Assembly: GCF_018100925.1 (NCBI RefSeq)
Contig: NZ_JAGJEH010000015.1
Coordinates: 1 to 64,000 of the forward strand
Source: Pseudoalteromonas luteoviolacea
GTDB taxonomy: Bacteria > Pseudomonadota > Gammaproteobacteria > Enterobacterales > Alteromonadaceae
DNA length: 64,000 nt
Direction: 5' to 3'
The position numbers and the translations under genes are program-made. Under the pieces are notes generated by a model. It was not told where the DNA came from, did not search any database, and worked only from the letters and a program-made list of their open reading frames with translations. Of this stretch, positions 15,540 through 25,561 are shown one piece after another; position 1 is the first letter of the stretch; every line of letters begins with the position of its first letter.

Positions 15540-18500
15540 ATGAAAACAGACTTAGTGACTACGTTAGTTACATTGGCAAACACACGTGGTGATGACACTG
15601 CGTATCAATATTTCTTCTCTGACGACCTTCCCAGTCAAACTTTGACTTATAAACAACTTGATAATCGCGCTAGACAAATAGCATCGCAATTGGACAAGCA
15701 GTTCGAGCGAGGTGATCGCGCGTTACTTCTGTATAATTCTGGGTTTGCATTTATTGAAGCGTTTTTCGCCTGTTTATATGCTGGTATTGTTGCTGTACCT
15801 GTTTACCCTCCGAAAAAAAATCAAAATATAACTCGGCTGCGCAGTATCATTGAAGATGCTGGAGCAAAAGGTGTGCTAACTAGCAAAAAAGTCAATGAGA
15901 TTGCACGGCCGCTTTTTGAGTCAGAATCAAGCCTTACAGGTTTATCGCTATATACGACTGATGCTATAGAAGCTGATCCAAGCAATTGGCAGCCTATTGC
16001 AGTGAGAGGTCAGGATCTGGCTTTTTTGCAGTACACGTCAGGATCAACAGGTTCACCCAAAGGGGTAATGGTGAGCCATGATAATATCACCGACAACGAA
16101 GAGATGATGAAAATTGCGTTTGGCCATAGTAGCGAAACGCCCATAGTCAGCTGGTTGCCTCACTTCCATGATATGGGACTGATTTTTGGCATATTGCAAC
16201 CCATTTATATCGGTGCGCCAGCTTGTTTAATGAATCCCACCTACTTCCTGCAAAAGCCGTTACGCTGGCTTAAATTATTAAGTGAATTCAAAGGTGTGAC
16301 ATCAAGCGCTCCAAATTTTGCCTATGACCTCTGTGTGGACACGATTAAGGAAGAGGAATTAGAAACTCTTGATTTATCACATTGGCAGTCAGCGCTCAAT
16401 GGTGCAGAACCTGTACGAGCGAAGACATTAGAGCGCTTTTATAACAAGTTTAAACGTTGTGGATTACGCAAAGGGAGTCTTTCCCCATGTTATGGGATGG
16501 CCGAAACAACCTTGTTTGCCAGTGGTGGTGCGTTGCTTGAATCACCAAAAGTACTCAGTCTAAATAACGAAAAAATGCTTGAAGGGCTGGCTAAAATACA
16601 GGAACACATCATTGATAATCGGGACAAGTCTGCTATTCCTGAATATCAGGCTGTTTCGAGTGGACATGCTTGGTGTGATCATGAAATCGCTATTGTTTCG
16701 CCGGATACACTCCTGCGCTGCCAAGATGGAGAAGTCGGTGAGATCTGGGTTAAAGGTGCCAGTGTTGCAAAAGGTTATTGGAATAAACCAGAACTCACAA
16801 AAGAAGTTTTTCATGCACAGATTGCTGAAGAAGGGGATGGGCCGTACTTGCGTACCGGCGATCTCGGCTTTTTGCATCAGCAATCGCTGTTTGTCACGGG
16901 TAGATGTAAAGATGTCCTGATTTTCCGTGGCAAAAACTATTATCCGCAAGATATAGAGCTAACAGTGAGTGATTCGGATGACGCGTTAGAAAGTAATGGT
17001 GGCGCTGCCTTTTCAATCCATGCACAGAGCGAAGAGCGCTTGGTGATCGTGCAGCAAATAAAGCGCACGGCAATACGTAAAGTGAACAAAGCACTCGTGA
17101 TAGAGAAAATTATCAGCGCGGTTGTCGAGAACCACGGTATTGCTCCCTATGATGTTGTGTTAATTAAGCCAGGTCGGCTGTGTAAAACTTCGAGCGGCAA
17201 GGTTCAGCGCCAAGAAAATAAAGCGCACTATGAGCAAGCTCGCTTTGAAGCATTGGCAGCCTTTAGACCTGAGAAAGAGCAACAGTCTCAAGTATCTGAA
17301 GCCCCTGTGACAATCCACCCAGATGCGGCATTGTCTACTGCAGTTTGCAAGTTGCTGCAAAATATCATTGCAATGGAAGTTGGCATTGAAAGTACCCAGT
17401 TAGATATCGATGCATCATTTTTGTCATTGGGTGTTGATTCAATGAAAGCGGTGCGTATTTCTGGTGAATTGATGGAGCTGCATGGTATTGAATTGGAATC
17501 AACCATCTTGTACGAGTACCCGAATATTGCACAATTAGCAGGCTACTTGTGCCAATTTGATGAAGTAAAATCTCTACTAGATAGCAGCGGTGAAGGGCAT
17601 CCAGCGCAAAAATTTGAGGCCGAACTACAGCCAAATTCAGAAATCACTGACTCTCAAACACAAGCTGTGGAGCAAGCGCCACAGCAGGAAACTGACATTG
17701 CGATCATTGGTATGGCTTGTCGCTACCCAGAGGCCAGTGATCTAGACTCATTGTGGCAAATATTGATGGATGAACACGACGCCATCACGACGCCCAGCGA
17801 TGCCCGTCAGCAGCTATGCCCACAGGTCAATGCCAATCGCTTTGGGGGATATGTAGAAGGTATCTCTGAGTTTGATCATGCCGTATTTGGTATTTCGCCA
17901 AGTGAGGCGCAGCACATAGATCCGCAACAGCGGCTGCTACTAGAAAACACATATCATGCCATTCAATCTGCAGGCTATATGCCGTCCGAGTTAGCAGAAC
18001 AACGGATCGGTGTGTACGTAGGGATCTCACAAAGTGATTATTTTTCTGAATCTCAACAAGCAGAAAAAAGCAGCGCGTACCTAGGTACTGGAACGGCACT
18101 CAGCATTGCGGCCAATCGTTTATCTTACTATTACAATTTTACTGGCCCGAGCTTGGCAATTGATACCGCCTGCTCTTCTTCTCTGGTTGCCTTGCATCAC
18201 GCAGTGCAAGCCATTCGTGCGGGAGATATAAAGCAAGCGTTGGTTGCTGGGGTGAATTTAATCTTGAACGACGATGTATCGCAAGCATGTGATAACGCAC
18301 AAATGTTGGCTAGCGACGGCAGATGTAAGACTTTTTCTGATAGCGCCAATGGCTATGTACGCAGTGAGGGGGTAGGTTCAATATTAATCAAACCACTCTC
18401 GCAGGCCATAGCTGACAAAGATCCTATCTATGGCGTGATCAAGGGTAGTGCAGTTAATCAAGATGGTCGCAGTAACGGAATTACAGCCCCGAATGGACGT

Positions 18501-21500
18501 GCTCAACAGCAAGTCATAAAGGCGGCGCTAGCGCATGCGGGTGTAGAGGCGCAAGACATCCATTATGTAGAAGCACATGGAACCGGTACTGAACTTGGGG
18601 ACCCCATAGAAGTCTCGGCGTTGCAACGAGTATACGGTCAACAGCGTCAAAATAAACTTATTGTAGGCTCAGTTAAAGCCAATATTGGTCATTTGGAGTC
18701 GGCCGCAGGGTTAGCGGGTTTAATCAAAACTATGCTGTGTATGACGCATCAAAAAATACCGGCTCAGCGCTATAGTGAGAAATTAAATAGCCATATAGCT
18801 TGGGACAAATGTGCCATCACGGTCCCCAAAGAAGCTACGAATTGGCCTGTTTATAAAAACAAATTGGCGCTAGCAGCTGTGAGCTCATTCGGTTTTGGGG
18901 GGACGAATGCGCATGTCATATTGGCACCATCGCCACAAAGGACGAAGCCGAACCGCCCAACAGAGCAAGCCAACTTTTATGTGTTGCCGCTATCAGCAAA
19001 ATCACCACACGCATTATCACGGTGGGCGCATCAATATGCTGAGCGGTTGCAAACCCTAACGAGTGAGCAATTTGATCGCTTAGTTTATCAGGCAGCGACA
19101 GCGCCTGTTTTAAAAGGTGTAAAAAAGGCTTTTTATGGCACTGATCGTGAGGCTTTAGTGCAGCAACTCACGTTGTGCGCCGAGTCAGATATTGAGCAGA
19201 GAAATACAGCTCAGTATCAATCGGTAACAAAGGTATTTTTGTTTACAGGACAAGGTTCACAATATCCGGATATGGGTAAATCACTGTACGCGTCACAAGC
19301 GGTATTTAAAGCAGCCATTGACGAATGTGAAACTTTGTTGTCGCCATATTTTGATGAACGTTTAACAGAGGTTTTGTATCAAGATCAACACGGTCAACTA
19401 TTAAATCAAATTCGCTGGACTCAGGTCGCTATTTTTGCGGTTGAATATGCGATGGCGAAGACGTTACTCAGTTTAGGTACCGTGCCAGACGTACTTATTA
19501 GTCACAGTGTCGGAGAATATGCGGCTGCATGTATTGCGGGTGTGATGTCTTTGGCTGATACAACTAAGCTAATAGCAACCCGCGCACAGCTGATGCATGA
19601 GTTGGACGCGGGCGGTAAAATGATTGCGGCCAGATGTACTAAAGAGCGTGCTCATGCATTGATTGCTGCATATTGCCAAGATGCTGCTATTTCCGGATAT
19701 CATGGTGAAGCAGGTGTGGTGTTTTCCGGCAGTGATAATGCCATTGCGCAAATTTCAGAAGAGTTAGCACGTTTAGAAATACGCGTGAAAGAGCTTAACA
19801 CTGGGGCTGCGTTTCATTCGCCTTTAATGCGCCCTATGTTGGATGAGTTTGCAAAAGTGCTGGACACCATCACATTACATAAACCTACTGTGAAGTTTAT
19901 TTCGTCAGTTACCGGAAAAGCAGAAGGTACAAGGCTGACTCAACCTGAATATTGGTGCGAGCAAATTGTTGAGCCGGTGTGTTTTGATGCGTGTTTGAGC
20001 GAGCTGGGTGAGCTGGCGTCAATGTGTGTTGTGGAGCTTGGCCCTAAACCAATTTTGAGTGCTTTGGCACAAGAAAACCTTCCACAACCCGAGGGCGCTT
20101 ATCTACATGTGCTGCATGATAAAGGGTGTGATCGCGCTCGCCTTGGAAATAGTATCGCAACATTTTATGAGCTTGGAATGGAAGTTGAGTGGGCGAAGCT
20201 TTATCCCTCGCAATCTCAACATGACTCTTTCCGAGAACCTCTTCCGCTTTATCCATTCGATCAACATACTCATTGGGTTGGGGCGACTGATACGGTCGTG
20301 CGACACAATCCAGTGCAGACGCAAGTAGCGAGCAATGATCTGCAAAGAACACAAGCGATTGAAGAGTTTGTATTGTCGACGTTGGCAAAAGAGTTAGGTA
20401 TGTCGACCGTGCAGATAGATCCTCACTTAGCACTCTTAGAAATGGGGGTGGACTCGTTAATGATTATGCGGGCGGTGCGCATCTTTGAAAAACAATTCGA
20501 CTTAGAGTTTAGTGTCAGGCAGTTTTATGAAGAGTTAAGTAATGTCACTAACTTAGTGAATTACATTGCACAGCACAGTGATTATTTAACCCAAGTTTCA
20601 GTTGATGAACAGAGCGAGCCGAGTGTATCTGTGCAACCCAGTGACAGTGTCGCGACTACTACGACACACGTTGAAAGTAATGTGATCGTGAGTATTTGCC
20701 AAGCTCAATTGCAAGCTGCAGCGAGCGTGAGTTGTGAAACCGCTCAGCAAAGTGTATCTGAAGTAACTGCGCAGCAGCTGTCTTGGCTCAGTCAACATCC
20801 TCAGAACACCAGACTCCAAGTGGGAGCTGAAGCTAGCAACACTGAAGTTGATAAACTAAACAGTGAGCCACCAAAGAGCAGTTCAAAAGTAAAGGCAACG
20901 TCGGCAATACTGCCTGGTTTTCAAAGTAAACAATTGCATCATAGCGCAGGCACCAAAGCGATGCGCCAACACAGTGAGACATTGAGCGCACAATATTGCG
21001 AAAAGACCGCAACGTCTAAGCAGTTGATTGCTCAGCACCGTGCACAGCTTGCGGATTGTAGAGCCTCTGCTGGGTTTAGATTATCCAGCAAAGAAATGCT
21101 GTACCCCATTTATGCGCAGCGCTGTGAAGGATCTCGTATTTGGGATATTGATGATAACGAATATATCGACATCACCATGGACTTTGGTGTGAACTTGTTT
21201 GGTCACAAACCTGCTTTTATTACTGAGGCACTTTCACAGCAGTTAAATAGTGGCATTCAATTGGGGCTTGCCAGTCCGTTGGCGTGTGAAGCTGCTTCAC
21301 TAATAAGTGAGCTGACAGGGCTCGAACGTGTGTCTTTTTGTAATTCGGGCACCGAAGCCGTGATGACGGCACTGAGGCTGGCCCGAAACAAAACCAAGCG
21401 CCACCTTGTTGTACAGTTTGAAGGCGCGTATCACGGCCATTTTGACGGCACTCTGGCTGCTGCAGCCCCTGGAAGTGATGGGGTGGAGCCCATGTGCTCA

Positions 21501-24500
21501 GGTGTGCGTCAGGGCGCAATTGATGACAATTTGGTGCTCAAATACGGTGATGAGTCAGCACTGGAGCAAATTAAAGCCAATGGTCATAACATTGCGGCAG
21601 TACTGGTTGAGCCTGTGCAAAGTCGACACCCAGATCTGCAACCCTTTGAGTTTTTGAAGCAACTTAGGGCGCTTACACAGTCGCTTGGTATTGCATTGAT
21701 TTTTGATGAGATGATAACTGGGTTTAGAGCACATCCAGGCGGCGTGCAAAGGTTGTTGGGGGTGCAGGCAGACATAGCAACCTATGGCAAAATTGTTGGT
21801 GGTGGACTGCCAATTGGTGTGGTGGCAGGAAGTGCCGAGTACCTAGATGGTATTGATGGGGGAATGTGGCAATATGGTGATAATTCATTCCCTGAGGCTG
21901 ATACCACATTTTTTGCTGGGACCTTTTGCAAGCACCCGCTGAGTATGGCCAGTGCAGTGGCGGTACTCAAAGAGATCAAACGTCAGGGTACTGCGCTTCA
22001 AGCTGCGCTTGAGCACAAAACCAGCTACTTGCGTGACACTTTAAACGTATTTTTTGCACAACATGATATTCCTATCTCTATCACATCATTCTCTTCACTG
22101 TTTCGTTTTCAGTTTAGTCAAAACCTCGATGTCTTTTTCTACGAGCTACTTAACCGAGGTGTGTTTATTTGGGAAGGACGAAATTGCTTTATCAGTGCAT
22201 CGCACAGTGATGAAGATATTGAATTTGTTATTGATGCGGTAAAAGGCAGCGCTCTGGCGTTAAAAGGTGCTGGTTACTTCGGCCAGCAACACAGTGTAGT
22301 TGTCGAATCTGACGAGTTAGACAGAGTAAATCGAACAACAGATCCGGTTGCATTAACTCAGGGCCAAAAGCAGTTATTAGCTTTGGCGCTGCGTAGCGAC
22401 AATGGTGCACTGGCATACCACCTTCAGGCCAGTATTGGATTGTCGGGAACACTTGATATTGAAAGGCTCAAACGTGCCGTGCAACATGTGATGCAGGCAT
22501 TTCCGCAGCTTAGTTTTGGTGTTGATATTAATGAGTTGATGCATGTTGCACGCGCAACGCCCGAACTGGAATTATGCCGCACTGAGCATCCGTTAACTTT
22601 GCAAAATGCCCAGCGACAGTTGACAGAATTACGCTACCGGCACTTTGCGATTGAGCGTGATGCTTTATGTCGTGTTTGTTTGCTCAGCGATGGTGATCAG
22701 CAGCATTATCTAAGTGTTATTGCGCACCATATCGTCTGTGACGGCATCTCTTTGCAAATAATCTTGGCAAGTGTTGCACAGTATTACAGTGATGGGGAAG
22801 GCGTCCTATCAGCGGATGCGCCTGATTATGGTGCATATGTACAGGCGTTAGCTAGTTATGAAAATTCTGCAACTCAGCAAAAAGATGAAGTGTATTGGCA
22901 TGCGCAGTTAGCTGGTAGTGAGCAGCTCGCGTTGCCACTTAAGCGCGCAGCTAAAGCGCAGTCTAACTTGCAAACAAAGTCGCTGAGATATGCCCTGTCA
23001 GAGCACGCTATACAAAACCTGCAAGGCCTTGCTAAGTCTCAAGGGTGTGGGTTATTTGCAACCTTGCTAGCTTGTTATATGGTCTGGTTGCAAAGGTTGT
23101 CTCAGCAAAATCGTATAGCTGTGAATATTCCAGTTTCAGATCGTCAGTTATTGTCACCGGAATTTGATGCTGATGTGTTGGATGAACAGCTTGTGGGCTA
23201 TTGCACAAACATGCTGCCACTTCAGATAGACATTGACTTGAGTTTGACATTTGGTGCGCTGCTCTCGCAAGTACAAGCGCAATTATTGGACGCATTGGAG
23301 CACCAACATTACCCCTATTCACAATTGTGTGAGCAAGCTTGGACGCTACCCAATACAGTTTTTAACTTTGACCGCGTGCAAACCCTGCCCAAGTTTGCAG
23401 GGCTAGATCTTACCCCCATCGCCAACGAGACGCACTTTGGTCAATTTGACCTGTCATGCAATATCTTAAATATAGGTGAGCAGTGGTGGCTTGAACTCGA
23501 TTATCAAAGTGATCGATTCGATGAGGAGATGATCAGCAGTTATGCCCGTACTTGGCTGGCAATGACAGAGTTGATAACGATCGACCAAACACTCAGCAGT
23601 GATGTATTGGCATTACATAAATGTGAAGTACACCATGCTTTGAACAGTCGCCAGTTGGCAAAGTCACACTCGTTTTCAGATGATGCCTCGCTCATCGAGC
23701 TGTTGTCCGAGCAAGTCTCACAAACCCCGCAGCGAGTAGCGGTACAGGATGATATCTGTCAGCTCAGCTACCAAGGCTTGGCAACACAATCTAATCAGTT
23801 GGCCAACTATTTAATTCAACAGGGTATTGGCAAAGGTAGTTTGGTTGCGGTGGCGATGTCTCGAAGTGCGAAGCTGGTGGTGACATTGTTGGCGGTATTA
23901 AAGACAGGCGCTGCTTACTTACCCATTGATGTGAGTTATCCGCAAGCTAGAGTGAAAGAAGTTTTGGCTGATTCGCAAGCCAATTTGTTGCTGTGTGACG
24001 CACCGTGTGCAGAAATAAAGACCATGACTGACGCACATACTCACTGTATTGACATTGATTTTGAAACTGAGTCTATTGATTCATGCCAAAGTACACCGCC
24101 AAGTCGCAGTGTCGAGTCTGAACAGCGCGCATATGTCATATACACCTCGGGTTCAAGTGGTCGGCCTAAAGGGGTGGAAATAACGCATGGTGCATTGAGT
24201 AACTTTTTGGTTTCAATGCAAAACAAACCAGGCATAGCGCAGCACGATCGCGTCCTAGCAATTACTACAACGGCATTTGATATTGCTGCCTTGGAGCTAT
24301 TTCTACCGCTAATTTCAGGCGCTTCGGTGGTTGTCGCCAGTGAAGCGGTATGTAGTGATCCGCTTGCTATCGCTGAATTGATTGAACGAGAGCAGATCTC
24401 TTACATGCAAGCGACACCGACACTTTGGCAACTGCTTATAAAAGCTGCACCAAGTTGTGTATCGAATCTGACGGTGCTCTGTGGCGGAGAGCCTTTGGAC

Positions 24501-25559
24501 AAAAGCTTGGCAGGCAGCTTATTAGCTCAGGACGCAAACGTTTGGAATATGTATGGTCCTACCGAAACTACCATCTGGTCTAGTGTGGCATGTATAACCG
24601 ATGAGAATGACATTACGATAGGTGACGGGATCGCCAATACTGGACTGTTGGTGATGCCTGAGCAGAGCAGTGATGATAGCGTGCCGTTGCCCACTGGGGT
24701 TTGGGGCGAGCTATGGATAACAGGTGCAGGTTTAGCACTGGGTTACCTTAATCGCAAGGCGCTTACTGCACAGAGTTTTGTCTCTCACTCCGTGTATGGT
24801 CAAGTGTTGCGTTGTTACAAAACGGGTGATCGAGCGAGGCGTTTACCAGACGGTCGGATAGAGCTTCAAGGGCGGCTCGATAGCCAGGTGAAGCTGCATG
24901 GACATCGTATTGAATTGGCAGAAATTGAGTATCAGCTGCGTAAATTGCTGGGTCAAGATGATGTACGTGTGCTGGTAAAAACCACAGAGCAAGGCAGTGC
25001 GCATCTATGTGCATTTTGTTTATCGGGCACACGTCAAGATGTGCAGTGGGAATACAGTGCAATTAGACAACATTTGATGATGAAATTACCCAGTTATATG
25101 GTGCCTGAGTATGTTAGCTGGTTGAGTCAATGGCCTCGAACACCAAATGGAAAGATAGATACTCAAGCCCTGTTATTACCGCAACTTTCGACTGAACAAG
25201 AAGTACGCTATCGCGCACCTGAAACAGCGCTTGAAAAGTCTCTTCATGAGTTTTTTGTGGCATTGCTTCCTGTCGAAAAGTTGAGTGTGGATAGTAGCTT
25301 TTTTGATTGCGGTGGTAACTCTGTATTGGCTATGCAGCTCGTTTCGCGGGTAAATCGAAACTATTCGGTACGCTGTACTGTGGCAGACATATTTGATTTT
25401 AGCAGCATCTCATTGCTGGCTCAGCGCCTTACTGACCTTCAAAGCTCAGCACAGACTGGCCCAGATGCAACTCAGGTGGAAGTTATAAGTGACATAGTTA
25501 GTGGGCGTGATATTAGCGCGGCTTTTGATGATCAATCCATGACAGAGATGGACTTATAA
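15540..25559 (+). CDS. Hybrid PKS-NRPS: FAAL-ACP-KS-AT-ACP-aminotransferase-C-A(Gly)-PCP
   Basis: A 3339-residue initiating synthase. Domains: fatty-acyl-AMP ligase 1-585 (YTSGSTG at 165, Lys554); ACP 605-675 (Ser634); KS 718-1130 (Cys878, His1013, His1051); AT 1230-1515 (Ser1323 in SHSVGE, AFHS at His1426, so malonyl-type); ACP 1600-1680 (Ser1639); class III PLP aminotransferase 1825-2250 (Asp2056, Lys2084); C 2265-2695 (HHIVCDG at 2396); A 2710-3225; PCP 3240-3320 (Ser3261). No KR or DH occurs, so the beta-keto acyl chain should be aminated directly, as in mycosubtilin/iturin synthases. The A-domain code I read, DILQLGMIWK, fits Gly. A 140-residue Ser/Gln/Thr-rich linker precedes the aminotransferase. 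The acidic tail ending TEMDL is a likely docking peptide for the next protein, whose gene starts two bases after the stop. Confidence 0.93.
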   Translation: MKTDLVTTLVTLANTRGDDTAYQYFFSDDLPSQTLTYKQLDNRARQIASQLDKQFERGDRALLLYNSGFAFIEAFFACLYAGIVAVPVYPPKKNQNITRLRSIIEDAGAKGVLTSKKVNEIARPLFESESSLTGLSLYTTDAIEADPSNWQPIAVRGQDLAFLQYTSGSTGSPKGVMVSHDNITDNEEMMKIAFGHSSETPIVSWLPHFHDMGLIFGILQPIYIGAPACLMNPTYFLQKPLRWLKLLSEFKGVTSSAPNFAYDLCVDTIKEEELETLDLSHWQSALNGAEPVRAKTLERFYNKFKRCGLRKGSLSPCYGMAETTLFASGGALLESPKVLSLNNEKMLEGLAKIQEHIIDNRDKSAIPEYQAVSSGHAWCDHEIAIVSPDTLLRCQDGEVGEIWVKGASVAKGYWNKPELTKEVFHAQIAEEGDGPYLRTGDLGFLHQQSLFVTGRCKDVLIFRGKNYYPQDIELTVSDSDDALESNGGAAFSIHAQSEERLVIVQQIKRTAIRKVNKALVIEKIISAVVENHGIAPYDVVLIKPGRLCKTSSGKVQRQENKAHYEQARFEALAAFRPEKEQQSQVSEAPVTIHPDAALSTAVCKLLQNIIAMEVGIESTQLDIDASFLSLGVDSMKAVRISGELMELHGIELESTILYEYPNIAQLAGYLCQFDEVKSLLDSSGEGHPAQKFEAELQPNSEITDSQTQAVEQAPQQETDIAIIGMACRYPEASDLDSLWQILMDEHDAITTPSDARQQLCPQVNANRFGGYVEGISEFDHAVFGISPSEAQHIDPQQRLLLENTYHAIQSAGYMPSELAEQRIGVYVGISQSDYFSESQQAEKSSAYLGTGTALSIAANRLSYYYNFTGPSLAIDTACSSSLVALHHAVQAIRAGDIKQALVAGVNLILNDDVSQACDNAQMLASDGRCKTFSDSANGYVRSEGVGSILIKPLSQAIADKDPIYGVIKGSAVNQDGRSNGITAPNGRAQQQVIKAALAHAGVEAQDIHYVEAHGTGTELGDPIEVSALQRVYGQQRQNKLIVGSVKANIGHLESAAGLAGLIKTMLCMTHQKIPAQRYSEKLNSHIAWDKCAITVPKEATNWPVYKNKLALAAVSSFGFGGTNAHVILAPSPQRTKPNRPTEQANFYVLPLSAKSPHALSRWAHQYAERLQTLTSEQFDRLVYQAATAPVLKGVKKAFYGTDREALVQQLTLCAESDIEQRNTAQYQSVTKVFLFTGQGSQYPDMGKSLYASQAVFKAAIDECETLLSPYFDERLTEVLYQDQHGQLLNQIRWTQVAIFAVEYAMAKTLLSLGTVPDVLISHSVGEYAAACIAGVMSLADTTKLIATRAQLMHELDAGGKMIAARCTKERAHALIAAYCQDAAISGYHGEAGVVFSGSDNAIAQISEELARLEIRVKELNTGAAFHSPLMRPMLDEFAKVLDTITLHKPTVKFISSVTGKAEGTRLTQPEYWCEQIVEPVCFDACLSELGELASMCVVELGPKPILSALAQENLPQPEGAYLHVLHDKGCDRARLGNSIATFYELGMEVEWAKLYPSQSQHDSFREPLPLYPFDQHTHWVGATDTVVRHNPVQTQVASNDLQRTQAIEEFVLSTLAKELGMSTVQIDPHLALLEMGVDSLMIMRAVRIFEKQFDLEFSVRQFYEELSNVTNLVNYIAQHSDYLTQVSVDEQSEPSVSVQPSDSVATTTTHVESNVIVSICQAQLQAAASVSCETAQQSVSEVTAQQLSWLSQHPQNTRLQVGAEASNTEVDKLNSEPPKSSSKVKATSAILPGFQSKQLHHSAGTKAMRQHSETLSAQYCEKTATSKQLIAQHRAQLADCRASAGFRLSSKEMLYPIYAQRCEGSRIWDIDDNEYIDITMDFGVNLFGHKPAFITEALSQQLNSGIQLGLASPLACEAASLISELTGLERVSFCNSGTEAVMTALRLARNKTKRHLVVQFEGAYHGHFDGTLAAAAPGSDGVEPMCSGVRQGAIDDNLVLKYGDESALEQIKANGHNIAAVLVEPVQSRHPDLQPFEFLKQLRALTQSLGIALIFDEMITGFRAHPGGVQRLLGVQADIATYGKIVGGGLPIGVVAGSAEYLDGIDGGMWQYGDNSFPEADTTFFAGTFCKHPLSMASAVAVLKEIKRQGTALQAALEHKTSYLRDTLNVFFAQHDIPISITSFSSLFRFQFSQNLDVFFYELLNRGVFIWEGRNCFISASHSDEDIEFVIDAVKGSALALKGAGYFGQQHSVVVESDELDRVNRTTDPVALTQGQKQLLALALRSDNGALAYHLQASIGLSGTLDIERLKRAVQHVMQAFPQLSFGVDINELMHVARATPELELCRTEHPLTLQNAQRQLTELRYRHFAIERDALCRVCLLSDGDQQHYLSVIAHHIVCDGISLQIILASVAQYYSDGEGVLSADAPDYGAYVQALASYENSATQQKDEVYWHAQLAGSEQLALPLKRAAKAQSNLQTKSLRYALSEHAIQNLQGLAKSQGCGLFATLLACYMVWLQRLSQQNRIAVNIPVSDRQLLSPEFDADVLDEQLVGYCTNMLPLQIDIDLSLTFGALLSQVQAQLLDALEHQHYPYSQLCEQAWTLPNTVFNFDRVQTLPKFAGLDLTPIANETHFGQFDLSCNILNIGEQWWLELDYQSDRFDEEMISSYARTWLAMTELITIDQTLSSDVLALHKCEVHHALNSRQLAKSHSFSDDASLIELLSEQVSQTPQRVAVQDDICQLSYQGLATQSNQLANYLIQQGIGKGSLVAVAMSRSAKLVVTLLAVLKTGAAYLPIDVSYPQARVKEVLADSQANLLLCDAPCAEIKTMTDAHTHCIDIDFETESIDSCQSTPPSRSVESEQRAYVIYTSGSSGRPKGVEITHGALSNFLVSMQNKPGIAQHDRVLAITTTAFDIAALELFLPLISGASVVVASEAVCSDPLAIAELIEREQISYMQATPTLWQLLIKAAPSCVSNLTVLCGGEPLDKSLAGSLLAQDANVWNMYGPTETTIWSSVACITDENDITIGDGIANTGLLVMPEQSSDDSVPLPTGVWGELWITGAGLALGYLNRKALTAQSFVSHSVYGQVLRCYKTGDRARRLPDGRIELQGRLDSQVKLHGHRIELAEIEYQLRKLLGQDDVRVLVKTTEQGSAHLCAFCLSGTRQDVQWEYSAIRQHLMMKLPSYMVPEYVSWLSQWPRTPNGKIDTQALLLPQLSTEQEVRYRAPETALEKSLHEFFVALLPVEKLSVDSSFFDCGGNSVLAMQLVSRVNRNYSVRCTVADIFDFSSISLLAQRLTDLQSSAQTGPDATQVEVISDIVSGRDISAAFDDQSMTEMDL

Positions 25560-25561
25560 AA

